Of a DNA stretch of 64,000 nucleotides, positions 20,810 through 31,047 are shown piece after piece (the stretch's first letter is position 1; each line of letters begins with the position of its first letter). A model generated the notes under the pieces. The model was given only the letters and a program-made list of their open reading frames with translations. It was not told the DNA's origin and ran no database searches. Both the position numbers and the translations under genes were made by a program. The DNA comes from an uncultured Myxococcales bacterium (lineage in GTDB: Bacteria; Myxococcota; Myxococcia; Myxococcales; Myxococcaceae), in the NCBI GenBank assembly GCA_937980205.1, contig CALJKW010000049.1, positions 186,001 to 250,000 of the forward strand. The letters are read 5' to 3'.

Positions 20810-20825
20810 TGCAAAGAGCGGCCCA
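20810..20825 (-). promoter_or_regulatory. Sigma54 promoter (class A) for lipoprotein 20346-20771
   Basis: On the minus strand TGGGCCGCTCTTTGCA: GG and GC are 10 bases apart, and the -12 is TTGCA. Predicted start near 20799, 28 bases before the ATG, with the ribosome site in between. Confidence 0.7.
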
Positions 20826-20872
20826 CGCTCGGGGCTGATCAGCCGGCAGAAGTGTGGCCGCTGAGGGCCGGT

Positions 20873-20887
20873 GTTGCATCGTGCAAC
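20873..20887. promoter_or_regulatory. Class A upstream element GTTGCA-N3-TGCAAC
   Basis: GTTGCATCGTGCAAC, a perfect 6-base inverted pair with 3 bases between. It lies 48-62 bases before the -24 element at 20825, a normal enhancer distance for an NtrC-type activator. It also lies upstream of the divergent gene at 20971. Confidence 0.55.
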
Positions 20888-20970
20888 GCACCGCCGCGGC
20901 AGTTTGCGTGCCCGCTCGGCTCCGGCTGAGGCGGCGCCGCGAGCCCGCTCCGTGCAAGGCCGCCCGAGGC

Positions 20971-21984
20971 ATGCTGCTCATCGTGCTCTTCACCTCCTGG
21001 GCGCTGACCGCGTCGCTCGCGCCGCCGCCTCAGCCCGTCGACACCGACGGAGACGGCCTGCACGACGGCCTCGAAGACAAGAACCACAACGGCCGCGTCG
21101 ACCCCGGCGAGACCGACCCCAGGAGCCCCGACAGCGACGGCGACCTCATCCCCGACGGCGTGGAGGACGCAGACCGCGACGGCCACCGCGACCTCTGGGA
21201 GTCGAGCCCGCTGCTCGCGGACACGGACGGAGACGACGTCCGCGACGGCGTCGAGGACCGGAACCGCAACGGCCAGCTCGACGTCGGCGAGACCTCGACG
21301 GTGATGCCCTGCGTGCGGTGGGGACCTGACGGCTACTGCGCCCCTTCCGTCCCCGAGCCGATGATGGTCGACCTCGTCCGTCGCCTCGGCGCTCACCCTG
21401 GAGAGCTGGAGGCCAACGTGCTCGCCGTCGTGCGCTTCGGCGACGACCGGGTGGGCCTGGCGTGGGCGCCGGAGCTCGAGCTCGCGGTCGCTCCGGGCTG
21501 GGCGGTCGAGGTCGAGCTGCCGCTGCGCGACGAGCACCTCGAGGCGGTCAAGCTCACCGTGCAGGGCACCGCGGCGGTCACCGCGCGCGGCCGCCTCGTG
21601 CACGGGCTGCAGCTCATCGGCGAGGTCTCGACCGGCGGCGATGCGTTCTCTGCGTCGGCGCTCTACGTGCTGGCTGCGCGCCTGTCCGAGCGCGCGTCGA
21701 TGAACCTGCTCGCCGGCCCGGCGCTGACCCGGGCTTCGACGGGCCACGTCGGAGCGGCCGCGCTCGTCAGCCCCTCGCTGTTCATCGACGTGTCACCCCA
21801 CGCCTCGGTCGGGCTCGAGGCGCAGCTGTCCGGCTCGACGCACGGGGGCTTCGCGCTGCAGGCGACGCCGCAGGTGAGCTGGCGGCCGGCGCCGAGCCTC
21901 GTGGTCCAGGCGGGTGCCGGAGCGCGAGTCGACCTGCGCGGCGCCTGGCCGTTCGTCGCCTCGCGCGTCGCGCTGGAGCTCTGA
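20971..21984 (+). CDS. Thrombospondin-type-3 Ca-binding repeat protein with barrel-like C-terminus
   Basis: A 337-residue protein. The start ATG 20971 (MLLIVLFTSWALTASLA) gives a signal peptide; the open frame upstream lacks one. Residues 25-110 carry acidic Ca-binding repeats of the TSP3 type (DTDGDGLHDGLEDKNHNG, DSDGDLIPDGVED, DTDGDDVRDGVEDRNRNG). The C-terminal two thirds are strand-rich with no motif (ALYVLAARLSERASMNLLAGP and a terminal SRVALEL) and look like an outer-membrane barrel. Together this suggests an OmpA/porin-like outer-membrane protein with a Ca-stabilised periplasmic or surface neck. It converges on the NtrC-type gene with 5 bases between stops. Confidence 0.7.
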   Translation: MLLIVLFTSWALTASLAPPPQPVDTDGDGLHDGLEDKNHNGRVDPGETDPRSPDSDGDLIPDGVEDADRDGHRDLWESSPLLADTDGDDVRDGVEDRNRNGQLDVGETSTVMPCVRWGPDGYCAPSVPEPMMVDLVRRLGAHPGELEANVLAVVRFGDDRVGLAWAPELELAVAPGWAVEVELPLRDEHLEAVKLTVQGTAAVTARGRLVHGLQLIGEVSTGGDAFSASALYVLAARLSERASMNLLAGPALTRASTGHVGAAALVSPSLFIDVSPHASVGLEAQLSGSTHGGFALQATPQVSWRPAPSLVVQAGAGARVDLRGAWPFVASRVALEL

Positions 21985-21989
21985 GCGCC

Positions 21990-23365
<1,376 letters not shown>

Positions 23366-23369
<4 letters not shown>

Positions 23370-25123
23370 GCGGCACCCCGCTCGTGCCGGGCGCCGTGCA
23401 GCGGCCACCGCAGCCTGAACGTGGTGCCGGCGCCCACCCGGCTGGTCACCTCGATGCTGGCTCCGTGGTTGCGCACCACCTTCTCGACGACCGCGAGACC
23501 CAGGCCGGTGCCGTGGCCACGCCGCTTCGTCGTCCAGAACGGGTCGAAGATGCGCGGCACCTGGTCCTGCGGAATTCCGGCGCCGTCGTCGGAGACGACG
23601 AGCTCGCAGCGCGCCGTGCCGTCGACCCTCGCCTGCAGCGTCACCGTCCCACCGTCGGCGCACGCGTCGAAGCCGTTCAGCACGAGGTTCACCAGCACCT
23701 GGTGGAGCTGGTGCTCGTCGGCTTCGAGCAGCGCGTCGGGCGGGGGCAAGACGACCAGCCGGCGCCGGCGGCGCTCCGCCTCGACGTCCAGCAGCGACCG
23801 GACCGAGTGGAAGACGACCTCGACCGAGACGGCCTGGGTGCACGCCGCCTGAGGCCGAGCGAAGTCGAGCAGCTCGCGGATGGTGCGGCTGACCCGGTCG
23901 GTCTGCTCGATGACGACGTCGAGGCTCGCGGCCTGAGGATGGTCGCGGCCCAGCTTCGACCGCGCGAGCTCGGCGCGGCCGCGGACGACGCCCAGCGGAG
24001 TGCCGACCTCGTGCGCGATGCCGGCGGCGAGCACGCCGACCGTCGCCAGCTTCTCGGCGCGCACCAGCTGCCCTTCGAGCGACTGCAGCTCGGCCAGGTG
24101 CCGCCGCGACTCTTCGAGCTCGCGCGTGCGCCGCGCTGCCAGCACCAGCGCGCCGCCGAGCAGACCGAAGAAGCACGCGAGCAGCGCCGACACGAGCACC
24201 AGCCGCACGACGAGCGCCCGGTCGTGCGTGCGCAGGGGCTCGGTGCTCGTCACCGAGAGCACCGCCCACGGCGTCGCTCCCTCGAGCGGCACCGTCAGGC
24301 GAATCGCCACGGCCTCGCGCGGGGGGAGCCCGACGCTGACCGCGGTGGCGGCGTCGAGCACGAAGCGCCCGGGGCCCGCCGGCAGCGCCGCGGCCTGTGC
24401 GTTCAGCCGGGGGTCCGAAGAGGGGAACGGCCGGCCGTGCGGGCCGAAGACGATCAGCCGCGAGTTGGCGTCCTTCACCACGACGTCGAGCGGCGCGAGC
24501 AGTGGCGCCACGTCGACCAGCACGGCGACCGCTCCCGTCGGCGCGCCGCTGGCGTCGTCGAAGCGCGTCGCGAACACCCGAAGAAACCCCGACCCCGACG
24601 GCAGCGCCCTCGAGCTCACCACGCGGCCCGCCGGCTCGCGCAGCGCCTCGTCGGCGGTCTCGTGCATCGCGGGCTCGAGCTCGCGCAGCGCGCCGGTGCC
24701 CGTCGCGCGCCGGTCGAACTGCACCAGGCTCTGCTCACCGCCGGCGCCGTAGACGCCCACCGCGCGGTATTGACCGATCGCCTCGAGCAGCGCCTCGAGG
24801 GCCCGGCGCCGGGCCGCCTCGTCGGTGTCGTTCGACAACAGCTCGGCGGCGAAGCGCACGTCTTCGAAGACGTCGTCGATGGCGTCGCTGACCGCCAGCA
24901 CCGCGCGCTCGAGCTGGCGCTCGCGGTCCTCCGAGAACTGCGAGACCAGCTCGGCGCGGTCGCGCTGCACGAGCGCGACGAGCGCCCACAGACCTCCGCC
25001 CAGCCCGCAGGTGAACAGGACGATGATCAGCGTGGTGGTGATGCGGCTCGGCACTCCGGGCTTCGTACCAACCGTCGCGGCCGGCGTCAGCCCCACGCCG
25101 GGTTGATCAGCCCTCGGCGGCAC
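23366..25123 (-). CDS. NtrB-like histidine kinase with extracytoplasmic sensor (HK1)
   Basis: A 585-residue kinase partner of RR1. Two spans (about residues 30-52 and 310-335) enclose a roughly 255-residue extracytoplasmic domain of dCACHE type, which usually binds small ligands. The cytoplasmic part has the phospho-acceptor His in LAAGIAHEVGTPLGVV, then ATPase boxes NLVLNGFDACADGG, DDGAGIPQDQVPRIFDPFWTTK and GTGLGLAVVEKVV. The GTG start at 25123 overlaps the acyltransferase end by 17 bases; a later GTG at 25054 (PSRITTTLIIVLF) is also possible. No PAS domain is seen, unlike HK2. The ligand is unknown. Confidence 0.9.
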
Positions 25124-26129
25124 GTTCGGCCTCCGGCGCCGGACGCTCGGTCGAGAGGCACACCGCGCACAGCCCGGCCAACATCACGACGGTCACGCCG
25201 ACGACGCCTTCCGTCGAGAGGCCGTGCTGCAGCCGGTGGACGAGGCCCGGCACGAACGGAACACCCCACAGCACGAGCATGTGTCCGACGTAGAAGGTGA
25301 GGCCCCGGCTCGCGAGGCGCTCGAACGACAGCCCCGCCGGCAGCAGCCGGTCGGCCGCAGCCGTCGCGGCGAGCAGCAGCAGCGCCCAGCCGGTGCGACT
25401 CGAGAACAGCGCCGGGCTGCCGACGTCCATGCGCGGGCCGGGGAACGCGTCGCGCAGAAGCCACGCGACCGCGAGCGCTGCTGCGCCCGCGGCAGCGAGC
25501 CGCGCCGCGTTCGGGCGCCAGACGCCCACCGCCGTGCCCAGCCAGAAGTACGCGGCGAAGGGCGCGAGCGGGAACCCACCCGGTACTCCGTCGGCGTTGA
25601 ACGGCCCTCTGAGCGCGAGCGGCCACGTCGAGGTCGCTTCCTGGACGGGCGCGGCCGCCGCGACCGCGCCCACGGCGAGCAGCAGGCTCACCACGGCGAG
25701 CGCCCGCGGGGACGGGCACAGGCGCAAGAGCAGGTGCGACGTCAGCATCGCGAGCGCGAGGCACTCGAGCACGCCCGACGTCGCGAACGGCAGCCACACC
25801 TCGCGTGGCACGTCGACCGGGAAGCCCTCGTGCCACCAGGGCAGCGTCAGCAGGTGGCCGAGCGCGAAGAGCACGACGATGCGCTCGACGCGCGCGCGCA
25901 GCGGAGGCCCCCAGGCGCGAAACGCGCGCCAGCGCGGCAGCGTCGCGGCGGTGAACGCCCAACCGGCGACGAGAAAGAAGAGCGGCGCGGTGAGGCCGCG
26001 GGTGTGGTCGTGAAGCCGGGCGAGCGCGTGTGCGTTCCCTTCCGGAGAGATGAGCCCGTCGCGGACGTGGGCGAGCGTCATCATCACGATGGCGAGGCAC
26101 CGCGCGAGATCGAGGAAGCGCAGCCGCAC
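25107..26129 (-). CDS. Integral membrane acyltransferase (DUF1624/HGSNAT-like)
   Basis: A 340-residue protein with about ten hydrophobic spans. The opening RLRFLDLARCLAIVMMTLAHV and the later LTAPLFFLVAGWAF are typical of DUF1624 and related membrane acyltransferases that move acyl groups onto sugars or other envelope compounds. A late GHMLVLWGVPFVPG segment also fits. It starts with GTG directly after the TGA of the upstream small gene and overlaps HK1 by 17 bases, so it is the second gene of a four-gene sigma54 operon with the sensor kinase and activator. The acceptor is unknown; an envelope-modifying role is inferred. Confidence 0.75.
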   Translation of the reverse strand: MRLRFLDLARCLAIVMMTLAHVRDGLISPEGNAHALARLHDHTRGLTAPLFFLVAGWAFTAATLPRWRAFRAWGPPLRARVERIVVLFALGHLLTLPWWHEGFPVDVPREVWLPFATSGVLECLALAMLTSHLLLRLCPSPRALAVVSLLLAVGAVAAAAPVQEATSTWPLALRGPFNADGVPGGFPLAPFAAYFWLGTAVGVWRPNAARLAAAGAAALAVAWLLRDAFPGPRMDVGSPALFSSRTGWALLLLAATAAADRLLPAGLSFERLASRGLTFYVGHMLVLWGVPFVPGLVHRLQHGLSTEGVVGVTVVMLAGLCAVCLSTERPAPEAERAAEG

Positions 26130-26540
26130 TCAGGCGTCCTCGATCGCCGCCCGCACCGCGGCGGTGAGCGCGATCACGAGGCGTTGGTCATCGCTCTCGA
26201 AGAGCGTGAGCTGCTTTCCGTCGCTGGTGAGCACCACGCGATAGACGGTCTGCGCGGTGAGCAGCCGGGCACCGGCCAGCAGCATCAGCCCGATGGGCAC
26301 CCCCACGACCCAAGGGGGCGACGCGTGCAGGGAGAACGGCAGCGTCATCGCCCCGAAACATAGCGGCACGAGCGCGGCAAAGGCGCGAGGTTCGTGCGTG
26401 GCCGCGTCCACCGCCGTGCTGCGGGCGATGGGGTGCTCGCGACCCCGCACGGTGATGTGGTCGCGCGTCACGCGAATGTCGTGCTCCCGCAAGAGGTCGG
26501 CGGGCCATTCGACGATCGCCGGCGGGGGCAGCGGGGGCAT
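26130..26540 (-). CDS. Small membrane protein of unknown function, first gene of HK1/RR1 operon
   Basis: A 136-residue protein. ATG 26540 is chosen because the predicted sigma54 start is near 26546; an upstream TTG would lie outside the transcript. The N-terminal 60 residues are soluble and contain ITVRGREHPIARSTAV. A paired hydrophobic stretch follows (FAALVPLCFGAMTLPF and VVGVPIGLMLLAGARLL), then a C-terminal segment VYRVVLTSDGKQLTLFESDD. That layout, with a domain, two spans and a strand-rich tail ending in helix, resembles the DUF6232 group, though I cannot confirm it. It leads the acyltransferase-HK1-RR1 operon. Confidence 0.6.
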   Translation of the reverse strand: MPPLPPPAIVEWPADLLREHDIRVTRDHITVRGREHPIARSTAVDAATHEPRAFAALVPLCFGAMTLPFSLHASPPWVVGVPIGLMLLAGARLLTAQTVYRVVLTSDGKQLTLFESDDQRLVIALTAAVRAAIEDA

Positions 26541-26556
26541 GAGGTGCCCTGCCGCG

Positions 26557-26572
26557 AGCAAGCCATGTGCCC
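26557..26572 (-). promoter_or_regulatory. Sigma54 promoter (class A) for the HK1/RR1 operon
   Basis: Minus strand GGGCACATGGCTTGCT matches the consensus TGGCAC-N5-TTGCW at all but the first base. Predicted start near 26546, 6 bases before the ATG. The activator RR1 is the last gene of this operon. Confidence 0.7.
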
Positions 26573-26636
26573 TTGGGGCCGGGCGCGCCCACCTGCGCCA
26601 GGGGCGGGAAGCGGCATTCCGCCACGGCCAACCCTG

Positions 26637-26648
26637 GCACTTTGCAAC
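26637..26648. promoter_or_regulatory. Class A upstream element before the HK1/RR1 operon
   Basis: On the minus strand GTTGCAAAGTGC, matching the half-sites seen before the other class A promoters (GTTGCA with GTGC). It is 65 bases before the -24 element at 26572. Confidence 0.5.
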
Positions 26649-26710
26649 GGCGAGCCTGAGGTCAGCAGCCCGCTAGAGGCTGCGGTGGGCGTGCGGTAGA
26701 TGCGCTCCTC

Positions 26711-28270
26711 GTGCACGTCGAGATCGCGATGGTCGCGCTGTTCTCGGTGGCGACCGCCGTCGCGCTGGTCGCCCGGCGCTTCAAGGTGCCGTACACGGTC
26801 GCGCTCGTCGTCGCCGGCCTCGCGCTCGGCACCGCACACGCGTTCGAAGCCCCGCATCTGACGCAGGAGCTCTTGTACGCAGTCTTCCTGCCCGGCCTCC
26901 TGTTCGAAGCCGCGTTCGCGCTCGAGTACAAGAAGTTCGCGGCGAGCAAGTGGGCCATCAGCGCGCTCGCGTTGCCGGGCCTGGTCGCGGGCATCGTGCT
27001 CACCGCGGCGCTGCTCGTGCCCATCGCCGGAGGGCTTCACTTCGTCGACGACTTCCGGCTCGTCGACGGCCTGGTGTTCGCGGCGGTCATCGCGGCCACC
27101 GACCCCATCGCGGTGGTCGGGTTGTTCAAGTCGCTCGGCGCGCCCAAGCGGCTCGCGGTGCTGGTCGAGGGCGAGAGCCTGCTCAATGACGGCACCGCGG
27201 TGGTCGTCTTCACCATCATCCTCGGCATCGCGGCGGGGAAGCCCTTCTCGCTGCCGACGGCGGTGCTCGACTTCGTGCGCATCGTCGGCATGGGCGTCGG
27301 CGTCGGCCTGGTGCTCGGCTACGCGGTGTCGGTCGTCATTCACAAGGTCGACGACCCGATGATCGAGATCACCCTGACGACCATCGCCGCGTACGGCAGC
27401 TTCGTCGCCGCAGAGCACTTCCACTTCTCCGGAGTCATCGCCACGGTCACCGCCGGCATGCTGTGCGGCAACTACGCCGCGCGCAGCGGCATGAGCCCGT
27501 CCACGCGCGTCGCGGTCATGACGTTCTGGGAGTACCTCGCCTTCGCGCTCAACTCGCTCGTGTTCCTGCTCATCGGGTTCGAGGTGAAGGTGCACGCGCT
27601 GCTCGAGGCCTGGCTGCCCATCGTGGTGGCGTGGCTCGCGATGACGGCCGGTCGGGCCGCGATCGTCATGGCCGTCGCCTTCCTGCTGCGCAGGACGAAG
27701 GAGGCCGTGCCGAAGAGCTGGGCCGCCGTGCTCACCTGGGGCGGCCTGCGCGGCGGGCTCTCGATGGTGCTCGTCCTCGGTCTGCCGCCGGGCGTGCCGC
27801 ACCGCTCGCTCATCCAGACGATGACGTTCGGCGTCGTCATCCTGTCCATCCTGGTGCAGGGGCTGACGATGGGCCCGCTGCTCAGGCGGCTCAAGCTCGT
27901 CGGCCAGAGCGCGGGCGACACCGAGTACGACCGGCTCAAGGGGGCCGCGCGCGGAGCCGCCGCGGCGCTCGCCGAGCTCGAGCAGATGCAGCGCGAGGGC
28001 ACGCTGCACGCCGCCGTGGCCAGAGAGCTCGAGGCGGACTTCAAGAAGCGCCTCGACGACGCGAACGCCGCCGCGGCGGCGCTGCACGTCGAGAAGGAGG
28101 ACCTCGCCGCCGCCGAGCGCCGCGCCGCGCTGCGCCGCGCCCTGGCCGCGGAGAAAGATGCCCTGCTCGACGCACACCGCGCCGGGCGCGTCTCCACCGA
28201 GAGCCTGGACCTGCTGCTCGCCGACGTCGACGCCCGGCTCCTGCAGGTGGGTCAGCACGACGGCCACTGA
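26711..28270 (+). CDS. Na+/H+ antiporter, CPA1 family
   Basis: A 519-residue protein with a GTG start. Twelve or so spans occupy residues 1-390. The family motif ATDPIAVVGLFKSLGAPKRL carries the transport Asp, and GESLLNDGTAVVVFTIILG follows, both hallmarks of NhaP/NHE-type exchangers. Later segments FALNSLVFLLIGFEV and TWGGLRGGLSMVL are typical. Residues 400-519 form a cytoplasmic helical tail rich in Ala, Glu and Lys. It likely expels Na+ or K+ in exchange for protons. It diverges from the HK1/RR1 operon. No sigma54 promoter of its own was found. Confidence 0.87.
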   Translation: MHVEIAMVALFSVATAVALVARRFKVPYTVALVVAGLALGTAHAFEAPHLTQELLYAVFLPGLLFEAAFALEYKKFAASKWAISALALPGLVAGIVLTAALLVPIAGGLHFVDDFRLVDGLVFAAVIAATDPIAVVGLFKSLGAPKRLAVLVEGESLLNDGTAVVVFTIILGIAAGKPFSLPTAVLDFVRIVGMGVGVGLVLGYAVSVVIHKVDDPMIEITLTTIAAYGSFVAAEHFHFSGVIATVTAGMLCGNYAARSGMSPSTRVAVMTFWEYLAFALNSLVFLLIGFEVKVHALLEAWLPIVVAWLAMTAGRAAIVMAVAFLLRRTKEAVPKSWAAVLTWGGLRGGLSMVLVLGLPPGVPHRSLIQTMTFGVVILSILVQGLTMGPLLRRLKLVGQSAGDTEYDRLKGAARGAAAALAELEQMQREGTLHAAVARELEADFKKRLDDANAAAAALHVEKEDLAAAERRAALRRALAAEKDALLDAHRAGRVSTESLDLLLADVDARLLQVGQHDGH

Positions 28271-28301
28271 CGCTGGCCCGCCGCTTGAAGGCACGGCGGG
28301 C

Positions 28302-28703
28302 ATGCTTCGAATGCCGTGCGTTCTGCTTCTCCTGGTCGCCTGTGCGCGGCCCGCCGAACCGCCGAGGGCGCACGCCCGTCGCGCCGAGCCTCCGCCGCGC
28401 CAACAGACCGCTGCCCCCGAGCCGGCGCCGGCCCGGACGGCCTGGCGTGGCCGCGTCGAGGCCGACGGCGCGCGCGCCGGAAACAAGGTCGCGGTCGTGG
28501 TCCACGTGCCGGCCCACGAGATGCGTGGGCTCGTCGAGGGTGCGCAGCTGTCGGTGCGCCGCGGAGGCGTGACGCTGCCCGCGACCGTCGACCGCATCGC
28601 ACCTGCGGTCGACCCGAAGCGGCAGACCGTCGAGGTGAGACTTATGCCGCGCTACGACCCCCTGGTGCTGCAGCCCGGCCTGCTGGTGGACGTCACCCGC
28701 TGA
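28302..28703 (+). CDS. Lipoprotein resembling only the barrel domain of efflux adaptor proteins
   Basis: A 133-residue protein. MLRMPCVLLLLVAC is a lipoprotein signal with lipobox LVAC. A Pro/Arg-rich linker follows, then about 85 residues (KVAVVVHVPAHEMRGLVEG, VTLPATVDRIAPAVDPKR, QTVEVRLMPRYDPLVLQPG) that match the beta-barrel segment of RND/MacA-type membrane fusion proteins. The coiled-coil and lipoyl parts of such adaptors are missing, and no pump gene is adjacent. It may be a relic or a small stand-alone envelope protein. It sits 31 bases after the antiporter gene. Confidence 0.55.
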   Translation: MLRMPCVLLLLVACARPAEPPRAHARRAEPPPRQQTAAPEPAPARTAWRGRVEADGARAGNKVAVVVHVPAHEMRGLVEGAQLSVRRGGVTLPATVDRIAPAVDPKRQTVEVRLMPRYDPLVLQPGLLVDVTR

Positions 28704-28713
28704 AGGGCCCTCT

Positions 28714-28968
28714 CTAGGCGCGCCGGTTCTTGTCGATGATGCCGACGATGATGAGCACGAACGCGCAGAGCCTCAGGATGTAGACCCAGTGTCGCGTCTC
28801 GGTCGGCTGCTGGACGAGCGCCAGCAGCGCCCAGTTGAGCGCCATCGCCCAGAACGCGAGCACGAAGAAGACGAACAGCCGGTCGCGGCTCTCCTTCCAG
28901 AACTTGAGGAAGAACAGGCCCGCGACGGCGCTCGACATCGCCAGGGCTCCCCAGAGAAACGTGTTCAT
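28714..28968 (-). CDS. Small three-span membrane protein (DUF5985-like), second of a pair
   Basis: An 84-residue protein with ATG overlapping the upstream TGA (ATGA). Three hydrophobic helices: residues 3-20, 29-52 and 62-80. The middle helix begins ESRDRLFVFFVLAFWAMALNWALLA and the end is KNRRA. Length, the R-D-R before helix 2 and pairing with a similar gene fit the DUF5985 family, small membrane proteins seen in tandem in myxobacteria. No function is known. Third gene of a minus-strand operon. Confidence 0.65.
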   Translation of the reverse strand: MNTFLWGALAMSSAVAGLFFLKFWKESRDRLFVFFVLAFWAMALNWALLALVQQPTETRHWVYILRLCAFVLIIVGIIDKNRRA

Positions 28969-29225
28969 TTGGTGTCCCAGATGAGCCCGTAGAGCAGGGT
29001 GGCGAGGGCGACGAGCGCGATGATTGAGCGGGGAATGGCCAGGTCGATGTCGGGGGGCGTCATCACCAGGTCCACGAACAAGAGGACGTTGTTCAGCGCG
29101 AGGCCCACGAAGCAGCACGAGCCCCAGAACAAGAGCCGCGTCTTGCTGGCGAGGTAGCCGCGCAAGAGCAGCACCGCGCACGTCACGCTCGCCACCGCGC
29201 AGAGGACGTAGACGGCCTCAGCCAT
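28965..29225 (-). CDS. Small three-span membrane protein (DUF5985-like), first of a pair
   Basis: An 86-residue protein. Three helices: residues 3-22, 31-55 and 66-80, with ASKTRLLFWGSCCFVGLALN at the start of helix 2. It is similar in plan to the following gene and overlaps both neighbours by a few bases, so the three genes are translated together. The pair probably forms a complex in the inner membrane; the role is unknown. Confidence 0.65.
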   Translation of the reverse strand: MAEAVYVLCAVASVTCAVLLLRGYLASKTRLLFWGSCCFVGLALNNVLLFVDLVMTPPDIDLAIPRSIIALVALATLLYGLIWDTK

Positions 29226-29628
29226 CTCTCTTCCTCCCGATGAGGAAGGCGTCGGCGAACGTGTTGATCACCGAGCCCCGCACCCGCTCGACGGCGTTTT
29301 TGGTCATCACCGTCATCACCGCGACGCGGTTCTCGTCGTAGGCCTTGAAGATGTTCGCGACCCCGGCGTCGAGCTGCGCGTCGGCGGCGTAGCGGTAGAC
29401 GGTGATGCCCGCCTGCACCCTCGACGAGAGCAGGCCCTGCGCGTACAGCCTCTGGAGCGCTTCGTCCGCCACGGCCGGGGGGATGCGCAGCCTCGCTGCA
29501 ATGGCCTCCGGCGTCCACGCCTCCGTGCGCTCGGAGTGGATGAGCCGCAGCGCCTCGAGCTGCTCGAACGATCTGATCCGATCGCGGAGAAAGAGCTGCA
29601 CATCCTCGGAGAGGTCTTCGGCCGACAT
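29218..29628 (-). CDS. Winged-helix-like protein coupled to the small membrane pair
   Basis: A 136-residue soluble protein. The start ATG 29628 (MSAEDLSEDVQLFLRDRI) is chosen over 29670, which would add a Pro-rich tail. Residues 20-80 read as a winged helix: LEALRLIHSERTEAWTPEAIAARL is like helices 1-2, and VADEALQRLYAQGLLSSRVQ the recognition helix plus wing. The C-terminal half (FKAYDENRVAVMTVMTKNAV) is helical. It may be a regulator or a cytoplasmic partner of the two membrane proteins. A -24/-12-like sequence upstream has the wrong spacing (see rejected items). Confidence 0.55.
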   Translation of the reverse strand: MSAEDLSEDVQLFLRDRIRSFEQLEALRLIHSERTEAWTPEAIAARLRIPPAVADEALQRLYAQGLLSSRVQAGITVYRYAADAQLDAGVANIFKAYDENRVAVMTVMTKNAVERVRGSVINTFADAFLIGRKRDG

Positions 29629-29697
29629 CGCGCTAACGCTGTCTGGAGCCGGTAACCGGGCCTGCGACACGCCGCCAGTCCGAAATTGGTTGTGCGC

Positions 29698-31047
29698 TCA
29701 AAGTTTCGTTTCGGAGAGCCTGGGCGCGAAGCGGATCAGCACCGCTCCGACGACGCCGGCGAGCGCCGAGCCCACCAGCACGCCCGCCTTCGCCTGCTCG
29801 AGCTGCGCCTCGGCGGGGAAGGCGAGCGCCGCGATGAACAGCGCCACGGTGAAGCCGATGCCGGCCACCACGGACGCCGCGAAGAGCCGGTACGCCGACG
29901 TGCCCGCCGGCATCGGGGCGAGCTTCAGCTTCACCGCGAGCCACGTCGCCCCGAAGATGCCCAGCGGCTTTCCGAGCAGGAGGCCCAGGCTCACTCCCAG
30001 CGCCAGCGGCGAGAGCAGCGCGGCCGGCGTGAAGCCGGTGACCTGCACGCCCGAGTTCGCGAGGGCGAAGACCGGCATCACCAGCCACGCCACCCACGGG
30101 TGCCACATGTGCACGAAGCGGCGCACCGGTGACTCGAGGTCTTCGAGCTTCTCTTCGATGGCCAGAATCTCTTCGGCCTCGAGCTCCTCGTCGGCGGGCT
30201 TGCGGTCGAGCGTCGCCGTGTGCCCGGCGAGCTCATGCAAGACCTCGCGGGCGGGTCGTTTCGGCCTCACCGGAATCGCGAGGCCCACCAGCACGCCGCT
30301 CAGCGTGGCGTGAATCCCCCCGTGGTGCAGCGCGAACCACAGGCCCACGCCGATGCCCAGAAAGGCGAGGCCGTTGACCACCCCCGCGCGGGCGACGAGG
30401 ACGAGCAGGAGCAACAGCCCCGCCGCGCCGAGCAGCCAGGCCGTGCTGATGCCGTGACCGTAGAAGATCGCGATGACGAGGATGCCGCCGATGTCGTCGA
30501 AGATGGCGAGCGCGGTGATGAACACCACCAGGGTGCGCGGCACGCGCGAGCCGAGCAGCGTCAGCACGCCGACGCAGAACGCGATGTCGGTGGCCATGGG
30601 AATGCCCCAGCCCGGCCGCCCCGGCCCGGTCTGGTTGAAGGCGTAGAAGATGAGCGCGGGCGCCACCATGCCGCCGATGGCGGCGATGCCCGGCAGCAGC
30701 GCGCGCGCGGTCGTGTTCAGCGCGCCCGTCACCAGCTCGCGCTTGATCTCCATGCCGACGACGAAGAAGAAGATCGACATCAACAGGTCGTTGATCAGCT
30801 CGCGCAGCGTGAAGTGCCCGGTCACCAGCCCCGCGCCGACGGTCAGGTCGAGCTCGAAGACGCCCCGGTAGGTCTGCGGGTGCACGTTCGCCCAGACGAG
30901 CGCCGCCGCCGCGCTCGCGAACAGCACCACGCCGCTCGCCGCCTGCATGCCCAACAGCGCGCGGAAGGGGCGCGCCACCGCAGCGAACAGCCCCTTCGCC
31001 CCCTTCGCCCCGTTCGCGGCCGTGGCGGTCGAGGTCGCGGTCGCCAT
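29698..31047 (-). CDS. nhaA: Na+/H+ antiporter NhaA
   Basis: A 449-residue protein. The ATG at 31047 overlaps the TGA of the stress-protein gene (TGATG); a much longer open frame upstream is only antisense shadow. Family landmarks: FFFVVGMEIKRELV, ATDIAFCVGVLTLLG, the ion-binding Asp pair in AIFDDIGGILVIA, and the late FTVALFIAALAF. Twelve spans are expected. A cytoplasmic loop near residue 300 is Glu-rich (EEELEAEEILAIEEKLEDLE) and unusual. NhaA swaps two H+ for one Na+ and protects against salt and alkali. Being coupled to a universal stress protein suggests joint stress control. Confidence 0.93.
   Translation of the reverse strand: MATATSTATAANGAKGAKGLFAAVARPFRALLGMQAASGVVLFASAAAALVWANVHPQTYRGVFELDLTVGAGLVTGHFTLRELINDLLMSIFFFVVGMEIKRELVTGALNTTARALLPGIAAIGGMVAPALIFYAFNQTGPGRPGWGIPMATDIAFCVGVLTLLGSRVPRTLVVFITALAIFDDIGGILVIAIFYGHGISTAWLLGAAGLLLLLVLVARAGVVNGLAFLGIGVGLWFALHHGGIHATLSGVLVGLAIPVRPKRPAREVLHELAGHTATLDRKPADEELEAEEILAIEEKLEDLESPVRRFVHMWHPWVAWLVMPVFALANSGVQVTGFTPAALLSPLALGVSLGLLLGKPLGIFGATWLAVKLKLAPMPAGTSAYRLFAASVVAGIGFTVALFIAALAFPAEAQLEQAKAGVLVGSALAGVVGAVLIRFAPRLSETKL

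Noticed and set aside
28274..28289. TGGCCCGCCGCTTGAA before the lipoprotein at 28302
   Set aside because: The -12 lacks the essential GC (TTGA), and the upstream element is weak.
29663..29677. TGGCGGCGTGTCGCA before the winged-helix gene
   Set aside because: Only 9 bases between GG and GC; sigma54 promoters need 10.
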